Source of the DNA: Chitinophagales bacterium
GTDB taxonomy: Bacteria; Bacteroidota; Bacteroidia; Chitinophagales; Chitinophagaceae
Assembly (NCBI GenBank): GCA_021323755.1
Contig: JAJPKJ010000036.1
Span: 204,813-268,812, forward strand
Reading direction: 5' to 3'
Length of the DNA stretch: 64,000 bases
In this document: positions 27,727 to 37,659 of the stretch, piece by piece
How positions within the stretch are numbered: the stretch's first letter is position 1
Layout of the letters: every line of letters begins with the position of its first letter
Program-made: the position numbers and the translations under genes
Notes under the pieces: model-generated
The model's input: only the letters and a program-made list of their open reading frames with translations
What the model was told of the DNA's origin: nothing
Database searches by the model: none

Positions 27727-30111
27727 CTACTCTGCTCTTAAACTTTTCGCCGGATTTGCAATCGCCGCTTTTACTGTATGAAATATTACGGTTAGTAATG
27801 TGATCAATAAAACGGCAAATGCAGAAAGCAAAAATGGAGCAACCCCTAAACCTGTATTGTAAGAAAATAATTTGAGCCATTTATCCATAAAGAAATAAGC
27901 AACCGGAAATGCAATGAGACAAGATATGCCTACAAGAAAAACAAAATTTCTGGTGATCAGCGGCACAATTTGAGCAACGCTTGCACCCATTATTTTTCTG
28001 ATGCTGATTTCTTTTTGACGTTGCTCTGTGGTAAATGCGATCAATCCCAACAACCCCAAACACGTAATTAATATGGTAAGAACAGAAAATGCGGTGAATA
28101 TTTTTCCTCTTTTTTGATCGGCTGCATATTGCGAATCAAAATCCTGGTCGAGGAACGTGTAAGAAAAAGGCAGATCTGGAAAAATGGCTTTCCATGATTT
28201 TTCAATACCAGCAACAGCTGAAGGAATATTTTTTGCATCGAGCTTTAGTTGCAAACTATTATTGTTGGGTCTGTACTGTAAAATCAATGGCGCGATCGGG
28301 TTATATAATGATTGCTGATTGAAATCTTTCACAACACCAACTACTTCAAAATAAAATCCTGTAGTGTCTCCCGGAAATTTTACTTTTTTTCCTATGGGAT
28401 TATCCCATCCGTAATATTTTACCATGTTTTCATTAACAATGATGCTTCTTAATGTATCAGAAAGTCCGGTAAAACCTCTTCCTTTTTTAATTTGCATTCC
28501 CATCGTCTTGAAATAATCTTCATCAATAGCGTAATTCCACACGCCTTTTTGTGTAAATCCATTTTTTGTTTCTATAGAAAAAAGATTGAAGCCGATGTTA
28601 CCACCTGGAACCGCGCTGGCTGTACTTACATTAAGCACTTGCGAGTTTTGTCTTACATAATTCTTAAATGCAAGAATCTTACTGCGTATATCATCATTCG
28701 CATTTGCTGTTATGGTAAGCACTTGTTCCTTATTAAATCCTAAATCAATATTGCGCAAATATTTTAATTGCCCATATACAACCCATGTGCAAATAAGCAT
28801 GATCATTGAAATGGAAAATTGCACAACCACCAGTATGCGTCGCAAGGTTACATTACTCGAACCTTTTGAAAGACTTCCTTTAAGGACGCTGACAGGATTG
28901 AATTTTGAAAGATAAAATGCCGGATAACTTCCACCGAGCAATCCTACAAATAGAACAATGCCGATCAATATTAAGAAAGTGCCTGGCTCCAATAATGTTT
29001 GAAAAGAAATCGACTTGCCGGATAATGTATTGAATGTCGGCAAAAACAATGCGATCAATAACATACTTAATAACAAGGCAACAATGGAGATCAGTGTTGA
29101 TTCAATAAGAAATTGCGTAATGAGTTGCAACTGAGATGAACCGGTTACTTTACGAATACCAATTTCCTTTGCTCTGCGGGCGGAACGTGCGGTAGTCAAG
29201 TTCATGTAATTGATGCAGGCGATAAGCAACATGAATAATGCGACTGCAGAAAATATATAGATGTAGGAAATGTTCCCCAATTCTTCGGGCTCGCTTCCCA
29301 GGTCTGAATGTAAATGAATAGCGAGAATGGGCTGGATTCCATAATGTATCTTAATATTAAACTGGGCAAAAATGGGCGCCATAAATTTATCATATAATGG
29401 CAACAACTTTTTTTCAAATGCAGCTGCATTACTATTTGGCTTTAATAACGCATACGTATAAACACCAAATCCACCCCAGCTATTGGCAAAATCTTTTGGT
29501 AATGAACTTGCTGATATTAATACATTAAAAATGATATGCGAATTTTTGGGGACATCTTTTACAACTGCTGTTATATTGTAAACTTCCCCTTTATCGTTCT
29601 GCAATGTTTTGCCAACAATGGATTTGTTTTTGCCAAAATATTTTTCTGCTTCCGATTGTGTTAGCACCATTGATTTGGGTTCAACCAATGCTGTTTGGGG
29701 ATTGCCCTCGATAAATTGATAGGTAAAAATTTTGAACAGATTACTATCACAAATAAATACTTTATCTGCATAAAAACGCAAGTTGCCATTTCTAAGCATT
29801 GTTCGTCCATTACCAACAAACCTTACCGCTTCTTCCACTTCCGGAAAATCTTTTTTAAGTTCAGGCGCAAGTGTAAATTGAGTAATCGCTATTTTCATAA
29901 CATCTTTTTCAGGTTCTTTTATGTATGAATTGATGCGATATATTCTTTCTGCATTTTTATTATAACGGTCATAACTCAATTCATCTTTGATATAAAATAT
30001 CAAGAACAAACTGAAGGTTATGCCAATCATCAGTCCGACAATGTTGAGCAAACTATACCATTTGTCTCTTTTAAAATTGCGGATGGCAACGAGGAACAGG
30101 TTCTTTATCAT
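27727..30111 (-). CDS. FtsX/MacB-like ABC permease, subgroup D, divergent second coupling loop
   Basis: 794 residues, start MIKNLFLVAIRNFKRDKWYS, the least typical N-terminus in the array (no Y-F-K). Loop 1 is KEIGIRKVTG; loop 2 is KEISIRKIMG at 700-709, with Ser in place of the second Gly; the tail is NPAKSLRAE. Before helix 2 it reads IHLHSDLGSEPEELGN. The last FtsX segment has SYNTGLGVAPFLLS and TVIFHTVKAA where most have TVSFQAIKAA. These changes make it the outlier among the sixteen, although the reading frame is intact and all helices are present. It lies 33 nt downstream of 30145, the tightest spacing among the permeases. Substrate unknown. Confidence 0.92.
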   Translation of the reverse strand: MIKNLFLVAIRNFKRDKWYSLLNIVGLMIGITFSLFLIFYIKDELSYDRYNKNAERIYRINSYIKEPEKDVMKIAITQFTLAPELKKDFPEVEEAVRFVGNGRTMLRNGNLRFYADKVFICDSNLFKIFTYQFIEGNPQTALVEPKSMVLTQSEAEKYFGKNKSIVGKTLQNDKGEVYNITAVVKDVPKNSHIIFNVLISASSLPKDFANSWGGFGVYTYALLKPNSNAAAFEKKLLPLYDKFMAPIFAQFNIKIHYGIQPILAIHLHSDLGSEPEELGNISYIYIFSAVALFMLLIACINYMNLTTARSARRAKEIGIRKVTGSSQLQLITQFLIESTLISIVALLLSMLLIALFLPTFNTLSGKSISFQTLLEPGTFLILIGIVLFVGLLGGSYPAFYLSKFNPVSVLKGSLSKGSSNVTLRRILVVVQFSISMIMLICTWVVYGQLKYLRNIDLGFNKEQVLTITANANDDIRSKILAFKNYVRQNSQVLNVSTASAVPGGNIGFNLFSIETKNGFTQKGVWNYAIDEDYFKTMGMQIKKGRGFTGLSDTLRSIIVNENMVKYYGWDNPIGKKVKFPGDTTGFYFEVVGVVKDFNQQSLYNPIAPLILQYRPNNNSLQLKLDAKNIPSAVAGIEKSWKAIFPDLPFSYTFLDQDFDSQYAADQKRGKIFTAFSVLTILITCLGLLGLIAFTTEQRQKEISIRKIMGASVAQIVPLITRNFVFLVGISCLIAFPVAYFFMDKWLKLFSYNTGLGVAPFLLSAFAVLLITLLTVIFHTVKAAIANPAKSLRAE

Positions 30112-30144
30112 GGCAGATATTATTTATGTATTTTGATAATTCAA

Positions 30145-32508
30145 TTATTCCGTTCTTAAACTTTTCACCGGATTTGCCAATGCTGCTTTTATTGCCTGGA
30201 AACTCACCGTCAACAATGCAATGCTAACGGCCAGCAAACCGGCAATAAGAAATATTTTCCAGTCAATATTTATCCTGTATTCATAATCCTGCAACCAATT
30301 GTGCATCATCCAACCGGCAAGCGGAAATGCGATAAAGCAAGAAATAAGAACGAGCATAATAAAATCCTTTGATAAAAGTTTCGCCAGCCCTGCAGTTGAG
30401 GCGCCCAGCACTTTGCGGATGCCAATTTCTTTTGTCCTTCTTTCCGCAGTATATGCAGATAATCCAAAAAGACCAAGACAAGAAATAATAATGGCAAGCA
30501 CGGCAAACACACTTGCTAATTTTCCAATTAATGATTCCGTTTTAAATAATTGATTGAATTGCGCATCAACAAAATTGAATTCAATGGGATAACCTGGATT
30601 ATCATTTTTTACAACAGCCTCTGCCTTTGTAATTGCCGATTTTAAATCTGCATTTTGTCTAAAGCGTACACTCAATGTATAAACATTGGATGTATCGGAA
30701 TATAAAATCAGCGGCGCTGGGGGAGCGTACATCGAGTTGTAAACAAAATCCTTTACTACACCCACAATATTGTATTTTTCCTTGCCATCGTTGCGGGTGA
30801 GCACACTTCCAACAATTTCTTTTTTCCCGATAATTTTTGCAAGTGATTCATTAACGATAATATTATTGCTATCCGATTTTATATTGTCATAAAAATTTCT
30901 GCCTTCTTTCAAATGCATGCCTATTGTCGAGATATATTCAGGACTTATGGATTCAACAGTGATAAGCACTTGTTTATTCGGGTCTTTGCCTGACCATGAA
31001 AAATCACCGGTGTTGCTTCCTAATTGTAAAACCTGGCTATTGCTTAAACATGCGTTTTCTACATAACCGGTTTTCAGCAGATCATTTTTTATTACGGCAA
31101 AATCCCTTCGCATATTTCCGGTGAGATAGGTATAAGAAAGTCTTTCTTTGTCGTAACCGAGATCGCGATTCTTTACAAAACCAATTTGCTGGTAAATAAT
31201 AATGGTACTGATAATCAGAATAATAGAAATTGCAAATTGCAGAATCACCAAACCCTTCCTTATAAATCCAGCGCTCCCTGATTTTAATTTCAATCCCTTT
31301 AAAACAGTTATGGGGTTAAATGCAGAAAGATAAAATGCCGGGTAGCTCCCGGCGATCAATCCGCATAATAAAGTGATGATCAAAAAACCTGCAATGTGCA
31401 GCGGATTAAAAATATCAACGGCCAATTGTTTTTCGACAAGTGTATTAAATGCAGTGAGTGAAAGATAAATGATCAGAATTGCGAACAGTGTGGCCAATAA
31501 GGACATGAAAATAGATTCACCAATAAATTGAATAACGAGTTTTTGCTTTGGTGCGCCTAAAACTTTTCTGACCCCAACTTCACGCGCACGCTGTTCGGAG
31601 CTTGCCGTTGCAAGATTCATAAAATTGATGCAGGCGATAATTAGAATTATCCAGGCGATCAGGCTAAAAAGGTTTACATATTTTAATTGTCCTTCTTTTT
31701 CCTTTCCGTTATTATCAAAATTGTTATACAATCTCCAACGCGTCATGGGGTAGATGGACATTTTTGCGATCGTTCCCGGCTGTTTGGTTTGTATGAATCC
31801 AAAGAGTTTTTTATTGATTGCAGCAACATCAGCCTTTGGATCTACTTCAACATACGTTAATATTCCATTTGATCCCCATTCACGTAACCAGGTATTTCTG
31901 TCTTCATGAATTTTAAAAGGGGCAAGCCATTGAAATCTTAACGATACATTTTCGGGCAGATCTTTTATCACACCGGTAACCGTATAATTTTGTTTATTGT
32001 CAACTCTAAGCACTTTACCAACTGCATCGGAGGAACCAAAAAATTTATTGGCCATTTTTTCAGTGATCACCAAGGAATATAATTGCTGAAATGCGCTCGC
32101 AGCATTTCCCTTAATAAATTCAAAATGAAACATGGATAAAAATCCCGAGTCGACATAACTGCCCTGTTCATAAATTGTTTTATCACCTAAAGCAAAAAGC
32201 ATTGGGTTACTCCAGCTCGAACGTGCAGTATTTTTAATTCCGGGAATTTCTGCTTTTACAGCCTGCGCCAGCGGACCTGGCGTTGCATCAAAGGTAAACG
32301 TTGTACCATCATAGGTTTGCTGATCTTTTATATTATACAAATGATCACGGTTGGCGAAATAATGATCATAGGTCAATTCATTTTCCACCCATAAGAAAAT
32401 CAATCCTGCACAAGCAATACCTGTTGCTAATCCAAAGATGTTTAGAAAACTGTAGGTTTTGTTTTTCCACAAGTTGCGGAAAGTAGTCTTTAGAAATGTT
32501 TTGAACAT
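30145..32508 (-). CDS. FtsX/MacB-like ABC permease, subgroup B
   Basis: 787 residues, start MFKTFLKTTFRNLWKN. It pairs with the adjacent upstream gene at 32654: both start F(L/F)KTTFRNLWKNKTYSFLNI, both have ACAGLIFLWVE in helix 1, and both have REVGVRKVLG at loop 1, so a tandem duplication is likely here. Loop 2 is KEIGIRKVLG at 693-702, tail NPVKSLRTE. Before helix 2 it reads WRLYNNFDNNGKEKEG. Periplasmic domain 2 includes DFSWSGKDPNKQ. Downstream spacing is only 33 nt. Substrate unknown. Confidence 0.93.
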   Translation of the reverse strand: MFKTFLKTTFRNLWKNKTYSFLNIFGLATGIACAGLIFLWVENELTYDHYFANRDHLYNIKDQQTYDGTTFTFDATPGPLAQAVKAEIPGIKNTARSSWSNPMLFALGDKTIYEQGSYVDSGFLSMFHFEFIKGNAASAFQQLYSLVITEKMANKFFGSSDAVGKVLRVDNKQNYTVTGVIKDLPENVSLRFQWLAPFKIHEDRNTWLREWGSNGILTYVEVDPKADVAAINKKLFGFIQTKQPGTIAKMSIYPMTRWRLYNNFDNNGKEKEGQLKYVNLFSLIAWIILIIACINFMNLATASSEQRAREVGVRKVLGAPKQKLVIQFIGESIFMSLLATLFAILIIYLSLTAFNTLVEKQLAVDIFNPLHIAGFLIITLLCGLIAGSYPAFYLSAFNPITVLKGLKLKSGSAGFIRKGLVILQFAISIILIISTIIIYQQIGFVKNRDLGYDKERLSYTYLTGNMRRDFAVIKNDLLKTGYVENACLSNSQVLQLGSNTGDFSWSGKDPNKQVLITVESISPEYISTIGMHLKEGRNFYDNIKSDSNNIIVNESLAKIIGKKEIVGSVLTRNDGKEKYNIVGVVKDFVYNSMYAPPAPLILYSDTSNVYTLSVRFRQNADLKSAITKAEAVVKNDNPGYPIEFNFVDAQFNQLFKTESLIGKLASVFAVLAIIISCLGLFGLSAYTAERRTKEIGIRKVLGASTAGLAKLLSKDFIMLVLISCFIAFPLAGWMMHNWLQDYEYRINIDWKIFLIAGLLAVSIALLTVSFQAIKAALANPVKSLRTE

Positions 32509-32653
32509 AAATTCTATTTTCGATGTTAGGTTTATGAATCCTTTATTATATTAATAGCTCTTGGCTTTTGGCCAACCGCCTTTTTATTTTCGAGGAATTG
32601 TAATTCTTTTCGACGTTATGGTGTCCCTGGACTTTCACCATTATCAATAATTC

Positions 32654-35044
32654 TCATTCACTTCTCAGACTCTTCACCGGGTTCATTAATGCAGCTCTGA
32701 TGGATTGAAAACTGATCGTCATTAATGCGATCAGCATTGCCAATACGCCTGCAATTAAAAATATCCCCCAGCTGATATTGATCCGGTATGGATAGCTCTT
32801 TAGCCAATTGTTCATTACCATCCATGCAATCGGAAATGCCACCATGCATGAAATTATTACCAGCTTCAAAAAGTCTTTTGATAATAATGCGGTGATGCCA
32901 GACACGCTCGCCCCGAGTACTTTTCGTATCCCGATCTCTTTTGTCCTTCGCTCGGCGGTGTAGGCTGCCAAACCAAACAAACCCAAGCAGGAAATAATTA
33001 TTGCCAATGACGCAAAAACGCGCGATAATTTACTGATCAACATTTCGCTTAAAAACATTTGGTTGAACTGATCATCAACAAATCTGTATTGAAATGGATA
33101 AGCGGGATTATCTTTTTTCATTACGGCTTCTAATTTTGCCAATGTCTGTTCAGGGTCCCTTGAAGTTTTAGTATTCACATACATTATGGTTTCATCATGT
33201 GGTGGTACACAGAAAAAAATGACCGGGTCAGGTTTGCCATACATGTATCCGTAGACATAATCATTAACAACGCCGACAACATTTGCATTGAGCGCACCGC
33301 TTTCATCTTTTATTATTTTCCCAATGGCGCTTCCTTTTCCCATCAGTTTTGCCATGGACTGTGTAATTAAAACATTAATGTTTTTAGGAGGGAGATCGAA
33401 TTCTACGCTGTCAGTAATTTGCAGATCTCGTCCTTCTAAAATTTTCATTCCTGAAGTAGACATAAATTCAGGACTCACATTTCTCCATGAAATAAGAATT
33501 CTGGCGCCAGGCGTTTTGGATGCCCAGCTCAAACCATCGGTATTATTGCCCCCATATATTATGGAGTGATCAGAGAGCGCAACGTTGTTTGCAATTCCTG
33601 TATTCAAGATATCCTGTTTTATCGCGCTAAAATGTTTTGCCATATCACCTTGCAGATTCATCTCTATCAAATTATCTTTATTAAAACCCAGGGTTCTGCT
33701 TTTTATATGTTGTATCTGCTGGTAAATAATTATAGTACCGATAATTAATATGATGGAAACAGAAAACTGCATTACCACCAATCCTTTCCTTATTAATGCT
33801 GCGCTACCTGATTTTAATTTTATTCCTTTCAATACAAATACCGGGTTGAATGATGAAAGATATAATGAAGGATAACTGCCCGCGACAACACCACAAATCA
33901 ATGTGATGAGCAATAAGATTATTATATGAAAGGGATTACTCAATCCTAATGAAAGATTCTTTTGAACCAATATGTTAAACGCAGATAAGGTAAATGACAT
34001 GATAATTACTGCGGCAGCAGCGGAGAGGAATGCCATTAACAAGGCTTCGCCGATGAATTGCGAGATAAGTCTTTTTTTGCCGGCGCCCAACACTTTCCTC
34101 ACGCCAACTTCACGTGCACGTTTTTCGCTGCGCGCAGTTGCCAGGTTCATAAAATTGATACAAGCGATCAATAAAATTACCCACGCTATGATGGAAAATA
34201 AGCGAACGTATTCTATTTGTCCGCCGCCGGTTTGTTTTCCATTTTGAAAATCATCATACAAATGCCAGTCATTCATACCAAATAAAAAAACACGGCCGGT
34301 AGATGTCGGTGCTTTCTTCTGCACAAAATCATACATCTGTTTATTAATGTTTGCGAGATTTGCCCCGGGTTTTAATTCTACATAAGTGCTCAGACAATTA
34401 TTTTCCCATTTGTATGCCCATGGACTCTGTTGATACCAGATCTGAAAAGGTGCAACCCATTCAAATTGCAGGGAGGAATTTTCAGGAATATCTTTTAATA
34501 CACCACTGACAACATAATTCTGTTTGTTATCCACTCGCACAGTTTTGCCGATAATATTTTTATCATCGCCAAAAAATTTTTTTGCCGTTTTTTCTGTAAT
34601 GACGATGGAATACAATTGCGCGAAAGCACTTTTTGCATTGCCTTGTACAAAAGGCAACGTGAACATGTCAAACATCGAAGGCTCGACATATTTGCCTTCC
34701 GCATAAACCGACTTGTCTCCAATTTGAAAAAGCAATGAGGTCTCATTTTCGCTCATGCGGCAGGTATTGGCGATACCGGGAATTTCGGCTCGCATTGCCG
34801 GACCTAAAACGCCTGGAGTTGATCCATGAGTGAACACGTTTGATTCCAACTGTGAATTTACGCGGACAAAATATAACTGATCCTTTCTTACATTAAACTT
34901 ATCATAGCTCATTTCACTCTCCACCCATAAAAAAATTAATCCGGCGCATGCAATACCAATTGCCAAACCCAATATATTCAGGAAACTGTAGGTTTTGTTT
35001 TTCCACAGATTGCGAAAAGTTGTTTTGAAAAAATTTTTAATCAT
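32654..35044 (-). CDS. FtsX/MacB-like ABC permease, subgroup B
   Basis: 796 residues, start MIKNFFKTTFRNLWKN. Loop 1 is REVGVRKVLG, loop 2 KEIGIRKVLG at 702-711, tail NPVKSLRSE. Before helix 2 it reads WHLYDDFQNGKQTGGG. Periplasmic domain 2 differs from its sister at 30145 by an insertion near DSVEFDLPPKNIN and a proline-rich FCVPPHDE segment. Strong N-terminal and coupling-loop identity with diverged periplasmic parts suggests that the periplasmic domains are under different selection. It is 145 nt from the downstream gene and 160 nt from the upstream one, with nothing recognisable in either gap. Substrate unknown. Confidence 0.93.
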   Translation of the reverse strand: MIKNFFKTTFRNLWKNKTYSFLNILGLAIGIACAGLIFLWVESEMSYDKFNVRKDQLYFVRVNSQLESNVFTHGSTPGVLGPAMRAEIPGIANTCRMSENETSLLFQIGDKSVYAEGKYVEPSMFDMFTLPFVQGNAKSAFAQLYSIVITEKTAKKFFGDDKNIIGKTVRVDNKQNYVVSGVLKDIPENSSLQFEWVAPFQIWYQQSPWAYKWENNCLSTYVELKPGANLANINKQMYDFVQKKAPTSTGRVFLFGMNDWHLYDDFQNGKQTGGGQIEYVRLFSIIAWVILLIACINFMNLATARSEKRAREVGVRKVLGAGKKRLISQFIGEALLMAFLSAAAAVIIMSFTLSAFNILVQKNLSLGLSNPFHIIILLLITLICGVVAGSYPSLYLSSFNPVFVLKGIKLKSGSAALIRKGLVVMQFSVSIILIIGTIIIYQQIQHIKSRTLGFNKDNLIEMNLQGDMAKHFSAIKQDILNTGIANNVALSDHSIIYGGNNTDGLSWASKTPGARILISWRNVSPEFMSTSGMKILEGRDLQITDSVEFDLPPKNINVLITQSMAKLMGKGSAIGKIIKDESGALNANVVGVVNDYVYGYMYGKPDPVIFFCVPPHDETIMYVNTKTSRDPEQTLAKLEAVMKKDNPAYPFQYRFVDDQFNQMFLSEMLISKLSRVFASLAIIISCLGLFGLAAYTAERRTKEIGIRKVLGASVSGITALLSKDFLKLVIISCMVAFPIAWMVMNNWLKSYPYRINISWGIFLIAGVLAMLIALMTISFQSIRAALMNPVKSLRSE

Positions 35045-35204
35045 AAAAGATTATTTATTGTCAATTTTTCATTTTTTGTTGGCCGGCATATGTTCACTCT
35101 TCCGCATCGTTACGTGCCATTTATGTACTGCAGAAATTGTATTCGCCCATCGCTTTCATCCACTATTAAACCGTTGACCATTCTGGAACTTCATGATCCA
35201 TTAC

Positions 35205-37601
35205 CTATTCCGATCTCAAACTTTTTACCGGGTTTGCCACCGCCGCCTTTAACGCCTGGAAACTCACTGTCAATAAAGTGATCAGGATTACTCCAACCCC
35301 GGAAATTCCAAAAACCCACCACGAAATATTTGTTCGATAATTATAATGCAATAACCAGTTGTTCATAAAATAATATGAGAGTGGAACTGCTATGAGCAAT
35401 GAGATCATCACCAGCAATAAAAAGTCTTTTGATAATAGTCGCCACAGATTGAATAAGGATGCCCCAAGTACTTTTCTCACACCAATTTCTTTTGTTCTTT
35501 GCTCCGCAACAAATGAAGCAAGCCCAAACAAGCCGAGACAACTAATAAAGATGGCGAGCCCGGCAAAAAAAGTTGACAATTTGCCGATGCGCTCTTCGGC
35601 AGCAAATTTTGACGCGAACTCTCTGTCAGCAAATTCGTAATCGAATGGCACAGAAGGAATATATTTTTTGAAAACCGATTCAACTTGGGAAATCGACTGC
35701 TTTGCACTTTTGTTTGGATTCAATTTTAAGATTATCCAATTAACATTGTCATAATCCATAAAATAAATGGTTTGCTTAACTGCATCGTATGGCGATTCCA
35801 TAAGTAAATCCTTAACCACGCCAATTATTTTATAATTTTTTGCGTTGGCATCTGTGCCCCACTTCACAATCGTGCCAACAGGATCTTTTAATCCCATATA
35901 TTTTACCGCAGATTCATTTATTATGATTGCCGATGAATCTGAGGTAAATTCTTTGGAGAAATCTCTGCCTTCTTTCAATTGCCAGCTAATTGTCTTTCCA
36001 AAATCGTGCGTTACCCAAATGGTTTCAAAATCTTCATCAAGACTTGGGTTTTGTCCTGGCCAGCTAAACCCATTATTGCTCGAATACACGTTTGTCAAAG
36101 GACTATGCGACTCCGCCATTTGTTCGACTGCACCTGAATTTTTTAATTCGTTTTCAAGCAAACCAAACTTTCCATAAAAATCCGGCGTTTTCATTCTGAT
36201 CATCATCAGTCCATTCCGATTATAACCGATCGGCCTGTTTTTGGAAAACTGAATTTGATTGTACACAACAATGGTCCCTATGATCAGTGCAAGAGAAATG
36301 CTGAATTGCATCACCACTAAAATTTTTCTTGGAATTGCTGCAAGGCGGCCAACTTTAAAAGTTCCTTTCAAAACTTTTATTGGTTGAAAAGAAGATAAAT
36401 AAAGTGCAGGGTAACTGCCTGCAATAATTCCAGTAATGAATGAAAAGCCTAATCCAGCGATCCAGAAAAAAGGATTGTTCCAGGGAATGATCATTTTTTT
36501 ACTTGCTACATCATTAAACCATGGCAATATGAGCTGCGCTAAGACCAAAGACAACGCAAATGCCACCATAACGATCAATAAAGATTCAACGTAAAACTGC
36601 ATTACCAGTTGACCACGCAAAGAGCCAATAGATTTACGAATGCCTACTTCTTTTGCACGTTTTTCGCTGCGCGCCGTACTCAAGTTCATAAAATTGATGC
36701 AGGCGAGCAACAGAACAAAAATGCCAATGATACTGAATAATCTGACATATTCTATTGGACCACCCGTTCTTATTCCATTCTCAAAATGTGTTCTCAAATG
36801 CCAGTCACGCATCGGGTTTAGAAAAACTTGTGCATTATATTTTTTGTCTTCCGGCGCATCATGAATATTTTTTGAGTGCATGATATTTCTGTCGACCGCA
36901 TCAAACGCTGTATGATCTGCTATCTGCACATAGATCTGAAAAGAGTTATTATCCCATGCTGCTTCCGATTGCTTGATCCATTTTTCGCTGGTGAGATATA
37001 AACTCCACGGGGCAATATATTCAAGACCGGCGAACTCTGTATTTAATGGAATGTCTTCATAAACGCCTGTAACTTTAACATCCAGTTTGTGACCGATTTT
37101 CATCGGCTTATTAATAGGATCATCATTCCCGAAAAATGCTTTTGCCATTGACGAAGAAATGATAATTGTATTTGGATATTTTAAAGCATCGTAAGATCCT
37201 TCGATCATTTTTAGCGAGAACATCCTCGGACCATCTTCATCCATAAAAATGCCGCGTTTGGAGAGATTTTTTTCCCCGGCGGTAATGATCCCATCTCCTG
37301 CCCAGGAAGTCATCACCACGTATTTAAAATTATTCCCGTAATTGGTCTGTAATTCTTTTCCCAAAGGCAGAGGCATGCCATTAAAAGTGGAGATATTTCC
37401 GTTTGCCGTTTGGTGCTGCATCAGCTGTGCAATTCGGTCATAGTTCTTAAAACTTTTATTGAAGTTAACCTCATCATAGATCCAAAATCCGATCAGCAGT
37501 GCAACTGCCATACCAACAGCAAGTCCGCCAATATTAATTACAGAAGACATTCTGTCTTTCAATAAATTTCGCCACGCTATTTTGAAATGATTTTTAAACA
37601 T
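35205..37601 (-). CDS. FtsX/MacB-like ABC permease, subgroup B
   Basis: 798 residues, start MFKNHFKIAWRNLLKD. Loop 1 is KEVGIRKSIG, loop 2 KEIGVRKVLG at 704-713, tail NPVKSLRSE. It resembles the left-edge permease most: GGLAVGMAVALLIGFWIYDE in helix 1 and NYDRIAQLMQHQT after it. Before helix 2 it reads WHLRTHFENGIRTGG. Periplasmic domain 2 carries YSSNNGFSWPGQNP and MESPYDAVKQ, as in 11505 and 13957. Relatives are therefore scattered at 1, 11505, 13957 and here rather than side by side. Substrate unknown. Confidence 0.93.
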   Translation of the reverse strand: MFKNHFKIAWRNLLKDRMSSVINIGGLAVGMAVALLIGFWIYDEVNFNKSFKNYDRIAQLMQHQTANGNISTFNGMPLPLGKELQTNYGNNFKYVVMTSWAGDGIITAGEKNLSKRGIFMDEDGPRMFSLKMIEGSYDALKYPNTIIISSSMAKAFFGNDDPINKPMKIGHKLDVKVTGVYEDIPLNTEFAGLEYIAPWSLYLTSEKWIKQSEAAWDNNSFQIYVQIADHTAFDAVDRNIMHSKNIHDAPEDKKYNAQVFLNPMRDWHLRTHFENGIRTGGPIEYVRLFSIIGIFVLLLACINFMNLSTARSEKRAKEVGIRKSIGSLRGQLVMQFYVESLLIVMVAFALSLVLAQLILPWFNDVASKKMIIPWNNPFFWIAGLGFSFITGIIAGSYPALYLSSFQPIKVLKGTFKVGRLAAIPRKILVVMQFSISLALIIGTIVVYNQIQFSKNRPIGYNRNGLMMIRMKTPDFYGKFGLLENELKNSGAVEQMAESHSPLTNVYSSNNGFSWPGQNPSLDEDFETIWVTHDFGKTISWQLKEGRDFSKEFTSDSSAIIINESAVKYMGLKDPVGTIVKWGTDANAKNYKIIGVVKDLLMESPYDAVKQTIYFMDYDNVNWIILKLNPNKSAKQSISQVESVFKKYIPSVPFDYEFADREFASKFAAEERIGKLSTFFAGLAIFISCLGLFGLASFVAEQRTKEIGVRKVLGASLFNLWRLLSKDFLLLVMISLLIAVPLSYYFMNNWLLHYNYRTNISWWVFGISGVGVILITLLTVSFQALKAAVANPVKSLRSE

Positions 37602-37659
37602 ACAATCCCATTTCAGATGTACAATTTAGAGACAAGTGATTTCTTCACTGTCAATTCCC